Below, in pieces: positions 16,601-25,041 of a stretch of 64,000 nucleotides of DNA (its first letter is position 1; every line of letters starts with the position of its first letter). This stretch comes from UBA4923 sp964606165 (GTDB lineage: Bacteria; Bacillota; Clostridia; Saccharofermentanales; DTU023). The notes under the pieces were generated by a model. The model was given only the letters and a program-made list of their open reading frames with translations. It was not told the origin of the DNA and did not search any database. The DNA is taken from contig CAZSFQ010000004.1 of the NCBI GenBank assembly GCA_964606165.1, forward strand, positions 34,361-98,360. Reading direction: 5' to 3'. Position numbers and translations under genes: made by a program.

Positions 16601-18376
16601 ATGAAAGAGAAAACAAAAAGGAAGGGTCGCTTGTTAGTCTTGGTGGTTCTGGCGATGGTCCTTGGCCTCTTTGCGGCCACGCCTCGGGAGGTGCGTGCCG
16701 CATCAGACCCTGGCGAGATGGCACAAAAAATTAATAACTTCGTCCACGGTGGCCAGGGCGATCTTCTTGCCGAAGTTATCGGTGTCACCGTAAAAGTTAC
16801 CGGTTCCGTCACTGGTGCGGTCAATACCTTGTATTTGGATCCCGATGAGGACGTGAAGGTACTCTGGATGGCTGAGTATTCCGGGAGCGGCTCTCCCTCG
16901 GGCAGCCTCCTGCGCACAACCGGCAAGGGAACCTTCGAAGTCGCGGCAGGCGGTGATATCGCCGGTACGGGTTCCTATACCTTAATAAACGACTCAGGCA
17001 GCTGCGCCATTGAGGTGAGCGGCGGGCGCATTCTAAACCAGAAAGAAAAGGGCATCTGCATCCAGACAAACCTACAAGGCTCGTCCATCAAGATCACTGG
17101 CGGGACGGTCAGCGCCACCCATGGGAAGGAAGGGAAAGCCATCGTTGTCCGCGGGGCTTCTTCTGTTGTGACTGTGACGGGCGGTCAAGTGACGAGTACT
17201 GGAAGCGGTGCCGGTTCACGCGCCATCGAATTGGCGAACACCGCCAATAAGAGCACGGTTTACGTGAGTGGCGGTGATGTTTATGCTGGCTGGGATGCCA
17301 TCGCAATTCATGCTCCCAATGCCACCGCCAACGTCATCGGCGGCAACATAAGATCCACTGGAAAACAAACCGGGAGCGGTATCTATCTGTCCGGCACGGC
17401 CGGCACCGGCAAGGTCAGGATGACCGGAGGCAAGGTGGAAGCCCTGGGATCTCAGGCCAGCCATGGCATTTGCCTGGACAGTGATTGGAGTTCTGTGGAT
17501 ATCAGCGGCGGCGCGGTATCTTCGCCCGGCTCCATGGGGGGGACGGTTTGGATCCGCTCCGGGAACTCAAGCGTCCTCCTGCGTGGGGCCGGCAAGATCG
17601 AGAACACGGGAACAGGAAAGGCCATTTTAACCGAAAACAAGGAAGGGAACCAAGTGACCGTCCAGGGGACCAGCGTAGTCAGCGCCCAAAACTCACAACC
17701 CATCCTGGCGCGCCTGGCGGAGCTTTCCGGCGGTTTTGTCTTCGGCTTAGGTTCCGACAACTACGGTCTTATTGGCGTGTATGCCGGCAAGCCTTCTTTG
17801 AGCGGGACCGTCATCCGCTGTGCATGGGATAAGCCGGGAGGCAAGCCGGTTTACGACGAGGAATCAACCACACATCTGTCTGTCAGCCCTGGTGCCAGCG
17901 CCGTCTGGCGCCTCAAAAACAGCCAGACGGGTATTTCCTACAAGTCCGGCGATCACAGCGGTTTTTTTCCCATTAGTGGAATCACACTCAAGGGAGAATC
18001 GCCGACCTCAGCCACCACGACAACCACTACAACAACAACTACAACAACAAAAACAACAACCATAACGACAACTATTGCAACGACTAAGGCAACAACGGAA
18101 TCGACCAGCGATCCATCTGAAGAAAGCACGCCGACAGATGAAACGGTGACCAGTCCGCCGACCACCGATCTGACAACCATGACAAGTCCGACAACCATGA
18201 TCAGTGAGCCTAGCGAGCCATCCTCTGGCGGCCTGGACGAAGAGGGCAATGGCGGATTCAACTGGCTATGGTTGATCTTGACTGGCGCTATTCTTCTGGT
18301 GATGGGGGGCCTGGTGCTGACCTTTACCCTGATCAGAAAAAAAGCCAGACAGCCGGGAAAAGGAGAGGAAAGCTGA
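16601..18376 (+). CDS. Membrane-anchored surface protein, beta-helix repeats and poly-Thr stalk (paralogue 2)
   Basis: 591 residues, colinear with paralogue 1 over its whole length: signal peptide ending near VRA-AS, beta-helix repeats (ISGGAVSS, GSGIYLSGTAG, VTVTGGQVTSTG), AWDKPGGKPVYDEEST, then a Thr-rich stalk ~30 residues longer than in paralogue 1, a membrane span (WLWLILTGAILLVMGGLVLTF) and the basic tail RKKARQ. The ATG at 16601 aligns with the start of paralogue 1 and follows AAGAGGAAAAGG. The upstream in-frame ATG at 16511 would only add leader sequence. Each paralogue has its own promoter and terminator, so the two can be expressed independently. Same uncertainty about function. Confidence 0.85.
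   Translation: MKEKTKRKGRLLVLVVLAMVLGLFAATPREVRAASDPGEMAQKINNFVHGGQGDLLAEVIGVTVKVTGSVTGAVNTLYLDPDEDVKVLWMAEYSGSGSPSGSLLRTTGKGTFEVAAGGDIAGTGSYTLINDSGSCAIEVSGGRILNQKEKGICIQTNLQGSSIKITGGTVSATHGKEGKAIVVRGASSVVTVTGGQVTSTGSGAGSRAIELANTANKSTVYVSGGDVYAGWDAIAIHAPNATANVIGGNIRSTGKQTGSGIYLSGTAGTGKVRMTGGKVEALGSQASHGICLDSDWSSVDISGGAVSSPGSMGGTVWIRSGNSSVLLRGAGKIENTGTGKAILTENKEGNQVTVQGTSVVSAQNSQPILARLAELSGGFVFGLGSDNYGLIGVYAGKPSLSGTVIRCAWDKPGGKPVYDEESTTHLSVSPGASAVWRLKNSQTGISYKSGDHSGFFPISGITLKGESPTSATTTTTTTTTTTTKTTTITTTIATTKATTESTSDPSEESTPTDETVTSPPTTDLTTMTSPTTMISEPSEPSSGGLDEEGNGGFNWLWLILTGAILLVMGGLVLTFTLIRKKARQPGKGEES
18014..18097 (+). repeat. Threonine-codon-rich tract in the stalk of paralogue 2
   Basis: Twelve ACN codons in a row, then Lys/Ile/Ala-interrupted Thr codons, mostly ACA/ACC/ACT. 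The codon mix differs from the ACG-rich tract of paralogue 1, so the two tracts have evolved separately since duplication. Confidence 0.75.
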
Positions 18377-18401
18377 CAAGTTAGCGCAGTCTGGATTGCA
18401 C

Positions 18402-18433
18402 TCAGGCAGCCGGCCGCGGCTGCCTGTTTTTTT
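18402..18433 (+). terminator. Terminator after surface protein paralogue 2
   Basis: The perfect stem CAGGCAGCCG/CGGCTGCCTG (18403-18412 and 18417-18426) with a four-base loop is followed by seven T. It is a textbook intrinsic terminator. Confidence 0.9.
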
Positions 18434-18574
18434 GCCAACGACCAAGGCAGGATCATCAAACGACGGACACAGGAACACAAGGGATCCCCACCCGCCAAGC
18501 CAGGATGTAAATCCACAGGTACCATTCTTTTCCAAGACTCCTGTTTCAGCTAGAATAACAAGGTGAAAAAACCC

Positions 18575-19651
18575 ATGAAAGAACAGGCGGCCATGAAGCA
18601 GTCCTCCCCAATCCTTATCGTGACAACAAGGTCAGTCAATCCCTGGAACAATCTTGCCCTTGAGGAGTACCTGATGGGCTGGTGTCATAGCGACTCGGAT
18701 GACGATCCGCAAAGGCGCTATGGCGCTATCCTCTATCTTTGGCAGAACCAGCATACTGTGGTCATAGGACGCAACCAAAACGCCTGGGCCGAATGCCAGA
18801 CCGGCGCCCTGGAAGAGGACGGGGGCTACCTGGCGCGAAGAAGTACCGGCGGCGGGGCTGTCTACCATGATCTGGGGAATTTGAATTTTTCCATCATTTT
18901 GCCGCGTTCGCGTTTCGATCTTGGCCGCAGCTTTGATGTCATCCTCGAGGCCGTCCGCCATCTCGGTATTCAGGCTGAACGGTCGGGGCGAAATGATATT
19001 CTGATTGGTGATCGGAAATTCTCAGGCAATGCCTTCCGCTATTTGCGGGGCGTGGCGCTCCACCATGGCACACTAATGGTCGACACCGACATTGAACCGC
19101 TCCTGCGCTACCTGACCGTTTCCGATCTTAAACTTCAATCACGCGCCATCAAGTCAGTGCGTTCCCGTGTAATCAATCTGATCGAAGTAGAAAACGACCT
19201 GACACTTGCGGCCTTGTCGGAATCTGTAATTGATTCATTCGTGGCAGAGTATGGAGAGAATGCGGGGAAGGATAGGATGGATGCGGCGATGATCCCCCGC
19301 GACCAGGAGCTGGCTCGGCTTGAAGAAGATTACGCTTCATGGAAATGGCGGTACGGCAGCACCATCAAATTCGATGCCCGGATCAAAACCGGAAGATTCC
19401 CCTGGGGACAGGCCGAGTTCTTGCTTGAGGTAGAGAAGGGGGTGATCGCGCAAGCCCTTATTTACAGTGATGCCCTGGACAGCGACTTCATAGGGCAGAT
19501 CGCCGCTTCACTTGCGGGTGTCCGCTTTAACCCGCAAGAAATCGCCGACCACGTCGCGGGCCTGGGAAAGGCAGACGACACAGTCGGCGAAATATCTCAG
19601 CCAACCATAGCGAACGACATGGCGCAGGTCATCCGCCAGCGGTTATTCTAG
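18575..19651 (+). CDS. lplA: Lipoate--protein ligase
   Basis: About 358 residues. It activates lipoate with ATP and transfers it to the lysine of lipoyl domains (glycine-cleavage H protein or E2 subunits). Visible motifs are NLALEEYL, GRNQNAWAEC, the lipoyl-AMP loop RRSTGGGAVYHDLGNLN, GRNDILIGDRKFSGNAFR and HHGTLM. The C-terminal accessory domain (WKWRYGSTIKFDARIKTGRFPWG) is present, so the protein is a complete bidomain ligase. The start at 18575 has AAGGTG upstream; GTG 18563 and ATG 18593 are alternatives. It ends four bases into the convergent ATPase gene. Confidence 0.94.
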   Translation: MKEQAAMKQSSPILIVTTRSVNPWNNLALEEYLMGWCHSDSDDDPQRRYGAILYLWQNQHTVVIGRNQNAWAECQTGALEEDGGYLARRSTGGGAVYHDLGNLNFSIILPRSRFDLGRSFDVILEAVRHLGIQAERSGRNDILIGDRKFSGNAFRYLRGVALHHGTLMVDTDIEPLLRYLTVSDLKLQSRAIKSVRSRVINLIEVENDLTLAALSESVIDSFVAEYGENAGKDRMDAAMIPRDQELARLEEDYASWKWRYGSTIKFDARIKTGRFPWGQAEFLLEVEKGVIAQALIYSDALDSDFIGQIAASLAGVRFNPQEIADHVAGLGKADDTVGEISQPTIANDMAQVIRQRLF

Positions 19652-22155
19652 TTTCGCGGCATCCAGACCAGGACCATGGCATTGACAACGACATTGCTCT
19701 TGAGCGGTTTAACCGTGGTTGTAATGATATCGTCCGCCGCTTTGTCATAGCGTTCACTCAGAGCCTTGATGTCTTTTTCCATGTCCTCGTTGAGCAGGGC
19801 CATTTGCTGCTCCACTCTTTCCATGGACTCCTCGGCCCGGCCGACATTGCCGGAGGATTTGCTGGCGCGCGACAAGCTCTTTGCCGCGGTCGCAGATTTG
19901 TAGACATTTGACTGGGAGACCAATGATTTTCCAAGAACCGCGCCGAGCGCCGCCGCGCCGAAAGAAATAGCCGACTGGACCTTGGCGTCCTTGGCCTGAT
20001 CCTTGACCCGGTCAACACGCTCCTCCGCCTTGGCGATTCTTTCTTCGATGGCCAGACGTTTTTTGTCGTACTTGGCTTCAATTTCATCGCGCTCGATATC
20101 GCGCTGCTCACGCGCCGCCATATTGACCCGCGCGACAAAATCGCGTTCCTCTTCGTCCAGCTCGGAAACAAGGCCGAGTTTCTTGTGCTCGCGGACCTCG
20201 ACTGCCGACTCGCGCCATACCGTGTCAACCAAAGCACGCTGCCATGCGGTAAAACTTGTCTTCAGCTTGGCTTCCGGAGGCAGGTCCGCATAAATGGCAC
20301 CCGCCGGCGGTTCTGTGTCAAGATCAGCCAAGGCCAGATCCAGGTCGAGCTTGTTATCCCACTCAACAGGGACGACACCGCCGCCCAAGGGTGTAAAGCG
20401 CGAAACATTCTCTGTATGCGAAATGTTTCTCTTATCGTCTTTGATGTAAACAGTCAGATAGCCGGCCAGGGTCGGTTTGTAAGTCTGACCTGGCGTTCCA
20501 GACAAATAACTGACGGGTATTCCAGAGGCAGCCTGCGGAGCCACTGATACCTGCTCGATGGGAGGCCCGGTCAAACCGGCAGCTGCCGGAGGCGGAACCG
20601 GAGCCGGGATTGGGGCTGGAATCCCTTCCTCACTTGACTTGGGGACGAAGGGTTCGGGCGTGCCTTCCGGAACAAAGAAGCCCTGATCGGGACCGGGTGG
20701 AACCGGTATCTGACTCGGTTCGGGGGCCGGTGCCGCCTGGGGCAGATAGCCCGACTGTGACACCAGAAGTCTGACCTGGTCGCGGGTCAGGGGCCCTGCC
20801 AGATAGGACATGGCAAACCTGGTCTGGAAAAGGATCGGTTCGCCGCCCCTGACCGGGCGCATGAGAAACTGCCGTTGCTGGAGTCCGGCGATCAGTTTGC
20901 CAAGTTCTGCGCGGCTGATGCCTTCAATAGATTCGTCTGCCATCCCTTCCAGCAATCGCGTCCGGTCCCTTTCCGTTGTCAGCCTGCCGACAAACCAGGT
21001 ACCGACATTGGAAAGGCCTTTGTAGTCGATGTCCCCCGGGTTCTGCGTCGCAAGGACGATCCCCAGACCGTAGGCGCGGGCCGTCTTCAAGAGGGTCAGC
21101 AGCGGTTTTTTAGCAGGAGGGTTGGCGATGGGCGGGAAATAACCGAATACCTCGTCCATATAGAACAAGGCACGCAGCGATGAGGTTCCCTGCTCCGTTC
21201 GCATCCAGGCAATCATACGGTTGAGAAGCAGGGTCACGAAGAACATGCGCTCCGCGTCAGCCAGGTGGGCGATCGAGAGAACCGAAACCTTGGGTTTTCC
21301 CTTGTCTGTATAGAGTAAAGAAGGAATATCGAAGGGCTCGCCGTCCATAAAGGCCTTGAAGGCTGGCGAAGCGATCAGGTTATTGAAACGGAAGGCCAGG
21401 GCCGTACGCTCCTTCTCTGGCAGGTAGGTTTCAATATCCATAACGCCGATGGTCTTGATCGGCGGTTGGCTGATCCAGTGAATCAAGGTCGGAATGGTCA
21501 GGTCATAGCCGTCCTGCCATGTCTTCTGGATCAAGGTGGACAAGAAGACGTGCTCTTTGCTCGAAACAGGGTCGGCGTCCTTGATGCCTACCAGATGCAA
21601 GAGGCTGGTAGCTGTCGTCGAGACAACTTCCTGAAGTACTTCCGCGTCTTCCATGGCGGCGGGCGCAGGTTTCCTGAACATACCCTCAAGCGACAGGGGC
21701 CTGCCGAACTGGCCGCCCGGTGTGTAGAGGGCAAACTCGGCGTTTTGGCGCAGGGCACGAATCCGTTCGCCGTCCTGCATGGAGTCGGCCAAACCTTTGC
21801 GCCAAATCTCTGCCTTTTTCGCCGCCAGCTCGCTGACAGTAATTCTCTCCGCTTCCGCTTCCTCCGGATGAACCCAGGGTTCAAAATCCTGGGGGCTCAA
21901 ATCAGGGAAAGTAAGCAGCAGGTTTCCCATATCCCCCTTTGGGTCGACGATGATGGTCGGGATGCCATCCATGGCAGCCTCTTCGATCATATCGATGCCC
22001 AGACCCGTCTTCCCGCTGCCGGTCATACCGACGATCATGGCGTGTGTGACCAGGTCACGGGAATCGAAGAGCATAAAATCGGCTCGCCCGTCCCCGTCCA
22101 GATCCCTGTTTTCAGTGCCCAGGTAAAAGACACCAAGTTTTTCATACTGACTCAT
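19648..22155 (-). CDS. HerA-like ATPase with Pro-rich linker and coiled coil
   Basis: 835 residues. Residues ~35-420 form a HerA/FtsK-type motor: Walker A GMTGSGKTG, then IIVDPKGDMGN, a Walker-B-like LFYMDEVFGYF, and the sensor-like GIVLATQNPGDIDYKGLSN and TWFVGRLTTERDRTR. A Pro-rich linker of ~110 residues follows, then a domain with the DUF-like TSFTAWQRALVDTVWRES, and a long charged coiled coil (~690-800) interrupted by a Gly/Ala patch (SFGAAALGAVLGKSLV). Such ATP-binding proteins occur singly in many bacteria and are thought to be DNA or protein translocases. No nuclease (NurA) or defence partner lies beside it. Function unknown. Confidence 0.85.
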   Translation of the reverse strand: MSQYEKLGVFYLGTENRDLDGDGRADFMLFDSRDLVTHAMIVGMTGSGKTGLGIDMIEEAAMDGIPTIIVDPKGDMGNLLLTFPDLSPQDFEPWVHPEEAEAERITVSELAAKKAEIWRKGLADSMQDGERIRALRQNAEFALYTPGGQFGRPLSLEGMFRKPAPAAMEDAEVLQEVVSTTATSLLHLVGIKDADPVSSKEHVFLSTLIQKTWQDGYDLTIPTLIHWISQPPIKTIGVMDIETYLPEKERTALAFRFNNLIASPAFKAFMDGEPFDIPSLLYTDKGKPKVSVLSIAHLADAERMFFVTLLLNRMIAWMRTEQGTSSLRALFYMDEVFGYFPPIANPPAKKPLLTLLKTARAYGLGIVLATQNPGDIDYKGLSNVGTWFVGRLTTERDRTRLLEGMADESIEGISRAELGKLIAGLQQRQFLMRPVRGGEPILFQTRFAMSYLAGPLTRDQVRLLVSQSGYLPQAAPAPEPSQIPVPPGPDQGFFVPEGTPEPFVPKSSEEGIPAPIPAPVPPPAAAGLTGPPIEQVSVAPQAASGIPVSYLSGTPGQTYKPTLAGYLTVYIKDDKRNISHTENVSRFTPLGGGVVPVEWDNKLDLDLALADLDTEPPAGAIYADLPPEAKLKTSFTAWQRALVDTVWRESAVEVREHKKLGLVSELDEEERDFVARVNMAAREQRDIERDEIEAKYDKKRLAIEERIAKAEERVDRVKDQAKDAKVQSAISFGAAALGAVLGKSLVSQSNVYKSATAAKSLSRASKSSGNVGRAEESMERVEQQMALLNEDMEKDIKALSERYDKAADDIITTTVKPLKSNVVVNAMVLVWMPRN

Positions 22156-22236
22156 GACAACCCCTCCTCACAGAAATGGTTTTGTTCCAATAGTCTAATA
22201 ATCTCTTATTGCGGCCGGCTGTGTCCATAACATTTG

Positions 22237-23493
22237 TTATGCAAACAGGCCGGTTTGTTCCAGTTCTTCCAAATCGGGGCGGCTTCTTATGGGTTCCCCC
22301 GCCGCCCTCAGCGCGTTAACCACATCTTTCAGGCCGCTGCCCGAGCAAATGCAGGTCACCGTTTCATCCGGTCTGATGATCCCCTGGCTGACTGCCTGTT
22401 CAACACCGGCATAGGAAGTAACGCCGGCCGGCTCACCAAAGACTCCTTCTTTTTCACCCATCTTTTTCATGGCGGCAAGAATGGCCTCATCGGGGACGGC
22501 GATCCAGGCACCCCTTGTCGCCGACACTGCGCGAAGCGCCTTGACGGGGTTGCGCGGGACGCCCACTGAAATCGAGTCAGCCAAGGTGTTTTCCGGCGTA
22601 GGTTTCAAGGGCGCCTTATCACGTGCCGCGTCGACAAAGGGTGAACAGCCGGTTGACTGCACGCCGAGGATCCGGGGAAGCCGGTCGATCAGGCCCAGTT
22701 CGTAAAGGTCCCGAAAACCGAGATAGACGCCGCCGATGGTACATCCGTCCCCCACAGAAACTGCGACCCAGTCGGTCGGTTCAAAGCCGAGCTGCTCCGC
22801 GATCTCAAGTGAGACTGTCTTTTTCCCTTCCGCCATCACGGGATTGATACCGGCATTGCGGTTATACCAGCCATATTTGGCAATGGCCGCTTTCGACAGG
22901 TTGAAAGTCTCCCGGTAGTCACCCGCAACCGAGACAACACGTGCACCGAAGACAAGCATCTGGGCCAGTTTGCCCTGAGGCGCCCTTTCCGGCACAAAGA
23001 TGACCGTTTTCAGCCCGGCCCGCGCCGCATTGCCGGCACAGGAGGATGCCGCATTGCCGGTCGAAGAACAGGAAATTGTGTCATAGCCCAGCTCCAGTGC
23101 CTTGGCAACGGCGACGCCGCTGGCGCGGTCTTTCAGGGAGGCCGTCGGATTGAGACCGTCATCCTTGATGTAGAGCGCCTTGATCCCCAGTTCATGAACG
23201 AGTCGAAGGGAAGGATACAGGGGTGTCCACCCGACGCGCAGGAAGTCTTTATATTCCCGGTCTTCCAGTGGAAGCAAGGCCTTGTACCGCCACATGCTGT
23301 TGTCATGGTCATGACGCAGGCTTTCGCGGGACAGGGCTTGACGGATGACATCGTAATCGTAATCGATATCGAGAATCCCGCTTTCGCCGCATTGCGGACA
23401 GGTCAGCATTTCTTCCCGGTAGGGGTAATGTCGTTTACAAATAGTGCAGGTATAGCCTAGAAGATGGGGAACATTCGATTTGGTTTTGGGCAT
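22237..23493 (-). CDS. thrC: Threonine synthase
   Basis: PLP enzyme that converts O-phosphohomoserine to threonine, 418 residues. The N-terminus has a zinc-ribbon-like pair of Cys motifs (CTICKRHYP, CPQCG), as in archaeal and many Firmicute forms. The PLP lysine lies in TASLKDRASG. SSTGNAASSCAGNAARAG and the phosphate loop SVGDGCTIGG match the fold-type II family. AGGAG precedes the ATG by six bases. It stands alone, with no hom or thrB next to it. A related PLP enzyme such as cysteate synthase is a less likely alternative. Confidence 0.88.
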   Translation of the reverse strand: MPKTKSNVPHLLGYTCTICKRHYPYREEMLTCPQCGESGILDIDYDYDVIRQALSRESLRHDHDNSMWRYKALLPLEDREYKDFLRVGWTPLYPSLRLVHELGIKALYIKDDGLNPTASLKDRASGVAVAKALELGYDTISCSSTGNAASSCAGNAARAGLKTVIFVPERAPQGKLAQMLVFGARVVSVAGDYRETFNLSKAAIAKYGWYNRNAGINPVMAEGKKTVSLEIAEQLGFEPTDWVAVSVGDGCTIGGVYLGFRDLYELGLIDRLPRILGVQSTGCSPFVDAARDKAPLKPTPENTLADSISVGVPRNPVKALRAVSATRGAWIAVPDEAILAAMKKMGEKEGVFGEPAGVTSYAGVEQAVSQGIIRPDETVTCICSGSGLKDVVNALRAAGEPIRSRPDLEELEQTGLFA

Positions 23494-23655
23494 TTTAAAC
23501 TCCTGTAACAGACTGAACGCCTGGTCGATTGTTATTAGTTTACCAAATAAAGACAGGAGGTGGCGGATTCATCAATGATCTGTGAATATTTCTGTTTTCC
23601 CGTCATTTTCTATGATAAGATACGAATTACAATAAACCTTTTGGAGGAAAAGGCT

Positions 23656-24858
23656 ATGCAACATTTCAAAAAGTGGATTGTTATTTTGCTCTGCGTCGCT
23701 TTTGTGGTAACACTGGTGGCGTGTGACAAAAAACCTGAAGAACCGGTTAAGACCGAACCTGAGAAGACGCAGGGTGAAGGGGAACCAACCGTGGCTCCGC
23801 CTCCGCCTGAGGACGAAAACGGTGTGACATTTGAGAACATCAAGCTTGGCTTTGTTCATATTACTGACCCGAGCGACATGGGCTACACCTATAACCATGA
23901 CCTGGGTACCCAGAAAATGGCAAAAGAGCTCGGGCTGAGAGATGATCAGATCGTCAACAAGTTCAATACCCCTGAGGACGCCGAATGTGAAGCGGCGCTC
24001 AGAGAGCTGGTGGAGCAAGGCTGTCATATCATCTTTGCGACCAGCTTCGGCTTTGAGAACTATGTCATGGCTGTCGCGGCAGAATTTCCCGATGTCGAGT
24101 TCTGCCACGCTTCCGGTTACCAGTGCGCCCTGAGCGATATGCCCAATGCCCACAACTATTTCGGCAAGATCTACCAGGCGCGTTTCCTGTCCGGCATCGC
24201 CGCCGGCCTGAAAACGGAGACCAACCTGCTCGGCTACGTCAATGCCTATCCCTTCGCTGAGTGCATCCAGGGATACTCGGGATTCTACCTCGGCGCCAAG
24301 AGCGTCAACCCCGACGTCAAAATGCTGGTTATGAATACCTTCTCCTGGAACGATCCGCCCGAGGAAGCAAAGGCGGCGAAAGCCCTGATCGAGAAGGGCT
24401 GCGACGTGATCGGCCAGCACTGTGACTCCACCGCGCCGGCGACAGCCGCTGAAGCGGAAGGCGTCTTCCACGTCGGTTACAACTCCGACATGATCGACGC
24501 TGCCCCGAACGCGACACTTACGTCTGCCATTTGGGACTGGTCGCGTTACCTGGTCCTGGCGGTCTCCAACTATGTCGAAGGCAAGGCCATCCCCAAAGAT
24601 TGGGGCGAGGGCCTGGCTGAGGGCGCTGTCGATATCTCCAGGCTGAACGAGGCGCTGGTCGCCGACGGAACAGCGGAAGCGATTGAAGCGGCCCGCGCCA
24701 AAATCCTCTCGGGAGACTGGGATGTCTTCACCGGCCCCCTGGTCAACAACAAGGGTGAAGAGGTCGTCAAAGAAGGTGAAACCTACGTCGAACCTGCTTC
24801 CTCACCCCAGTGGGATCATATCCTCGAGGGCGTCACGGAACTCAACCCGATGGATTAA
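23656..24858 (+). CDS. BMP-family nucleoside-binding lipoprotein
   Basis: 400 residues. Lipoprotein signal with lipobox (FVVTLVAC-D), then a short Pro/Glu-rich tether and a periplasmic-binding fold of the basic membrane protein (BMP/PnrA) family: KLGFVHITDPSDMGYTYNHD, VEQGCHIIFATSFGFENY and GAKSVNPDVKMLVMN. BMP proteins feed nucleosides (purine or pyrimidine) to a NupABC-type importer. The ATG at 23656 follows TTGGAGGAAAAGGCT. A stable hairpin follows the gene before the ATPase gene. This protein diverges strongly from the second BMP protein at 51684-52721. Confidence 0.92.
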   Translation: MQHFKKWIVILLCVAFVVTLVACDKKPEEPVKTEPEKTQGEGEPTVAPPPPEDENGVTFENIKLGFVHITDPSDMGYTYNHDLGTQKMAKELGLRDDQIVNKFNTPEDAECEAALRELVEQGCHIIFATSFGFENYVMAVAAEFPDVEFCHASGYQCALSDMPNAHNYFGKIYQARFLSGIAAGLKTETNLLGYVNAYPFAECIQGYSGFYLGAKSVNPDVKMLVMNTFSWNDPPEEAKAAKALIEKGCDVIGQHCDSTAPATAAEAEGVFHVGYNSDMIDAAPNATLTSAIWDWSRYLVLAVSNYVEGKAIPKDWGEGLAEGAVDISRLNEALVADGTAEAIEAARAKILSGDWDVFTGPLVNNKGEEVVKEGETYVEPASSPQWDHILEGVTELNPMD

Positions 24859-24874
24859 TTTTTCAACCATCATC

Positions 24875-24906
24875 CCGGGGGCAGACTACGCGTTGTTTGC
24901 CCCCGG
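24875..24906 (+). other. Stable intercistronic hairpin
   Basis: CCGGGGGCA/TGCCCCCGG (24875-24883 and 24898-24906) forms a perfect 9-bp GC-rich stem 16 bases after the stop of the binding-protein gene. No T-tract follows on the plus strand, so it is not a typical terminator. It more likely protects the upstream mRNA 3' end or partly attenuates, giving more binding protein than transporter. Confidence 0.6.
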
Positions 24907-25041
24907 AGCAATCAACTGCCGCAATGTGGGCGCGCCTCTACCCGACGGGCAGATGCATCAAAACGATCCGCATTGTGGCTGTTTTTTAGATAGCAGGATA
25001 GAGAGCGGTCAGACCGTTCCCCACTCCGAGTGGAGGAGAGT

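Noticed and set aside
15934..18097. Regular short repeats as a CRISPR array
   Set aside because: The repeats are threonine codons inside open frames with no spacers.
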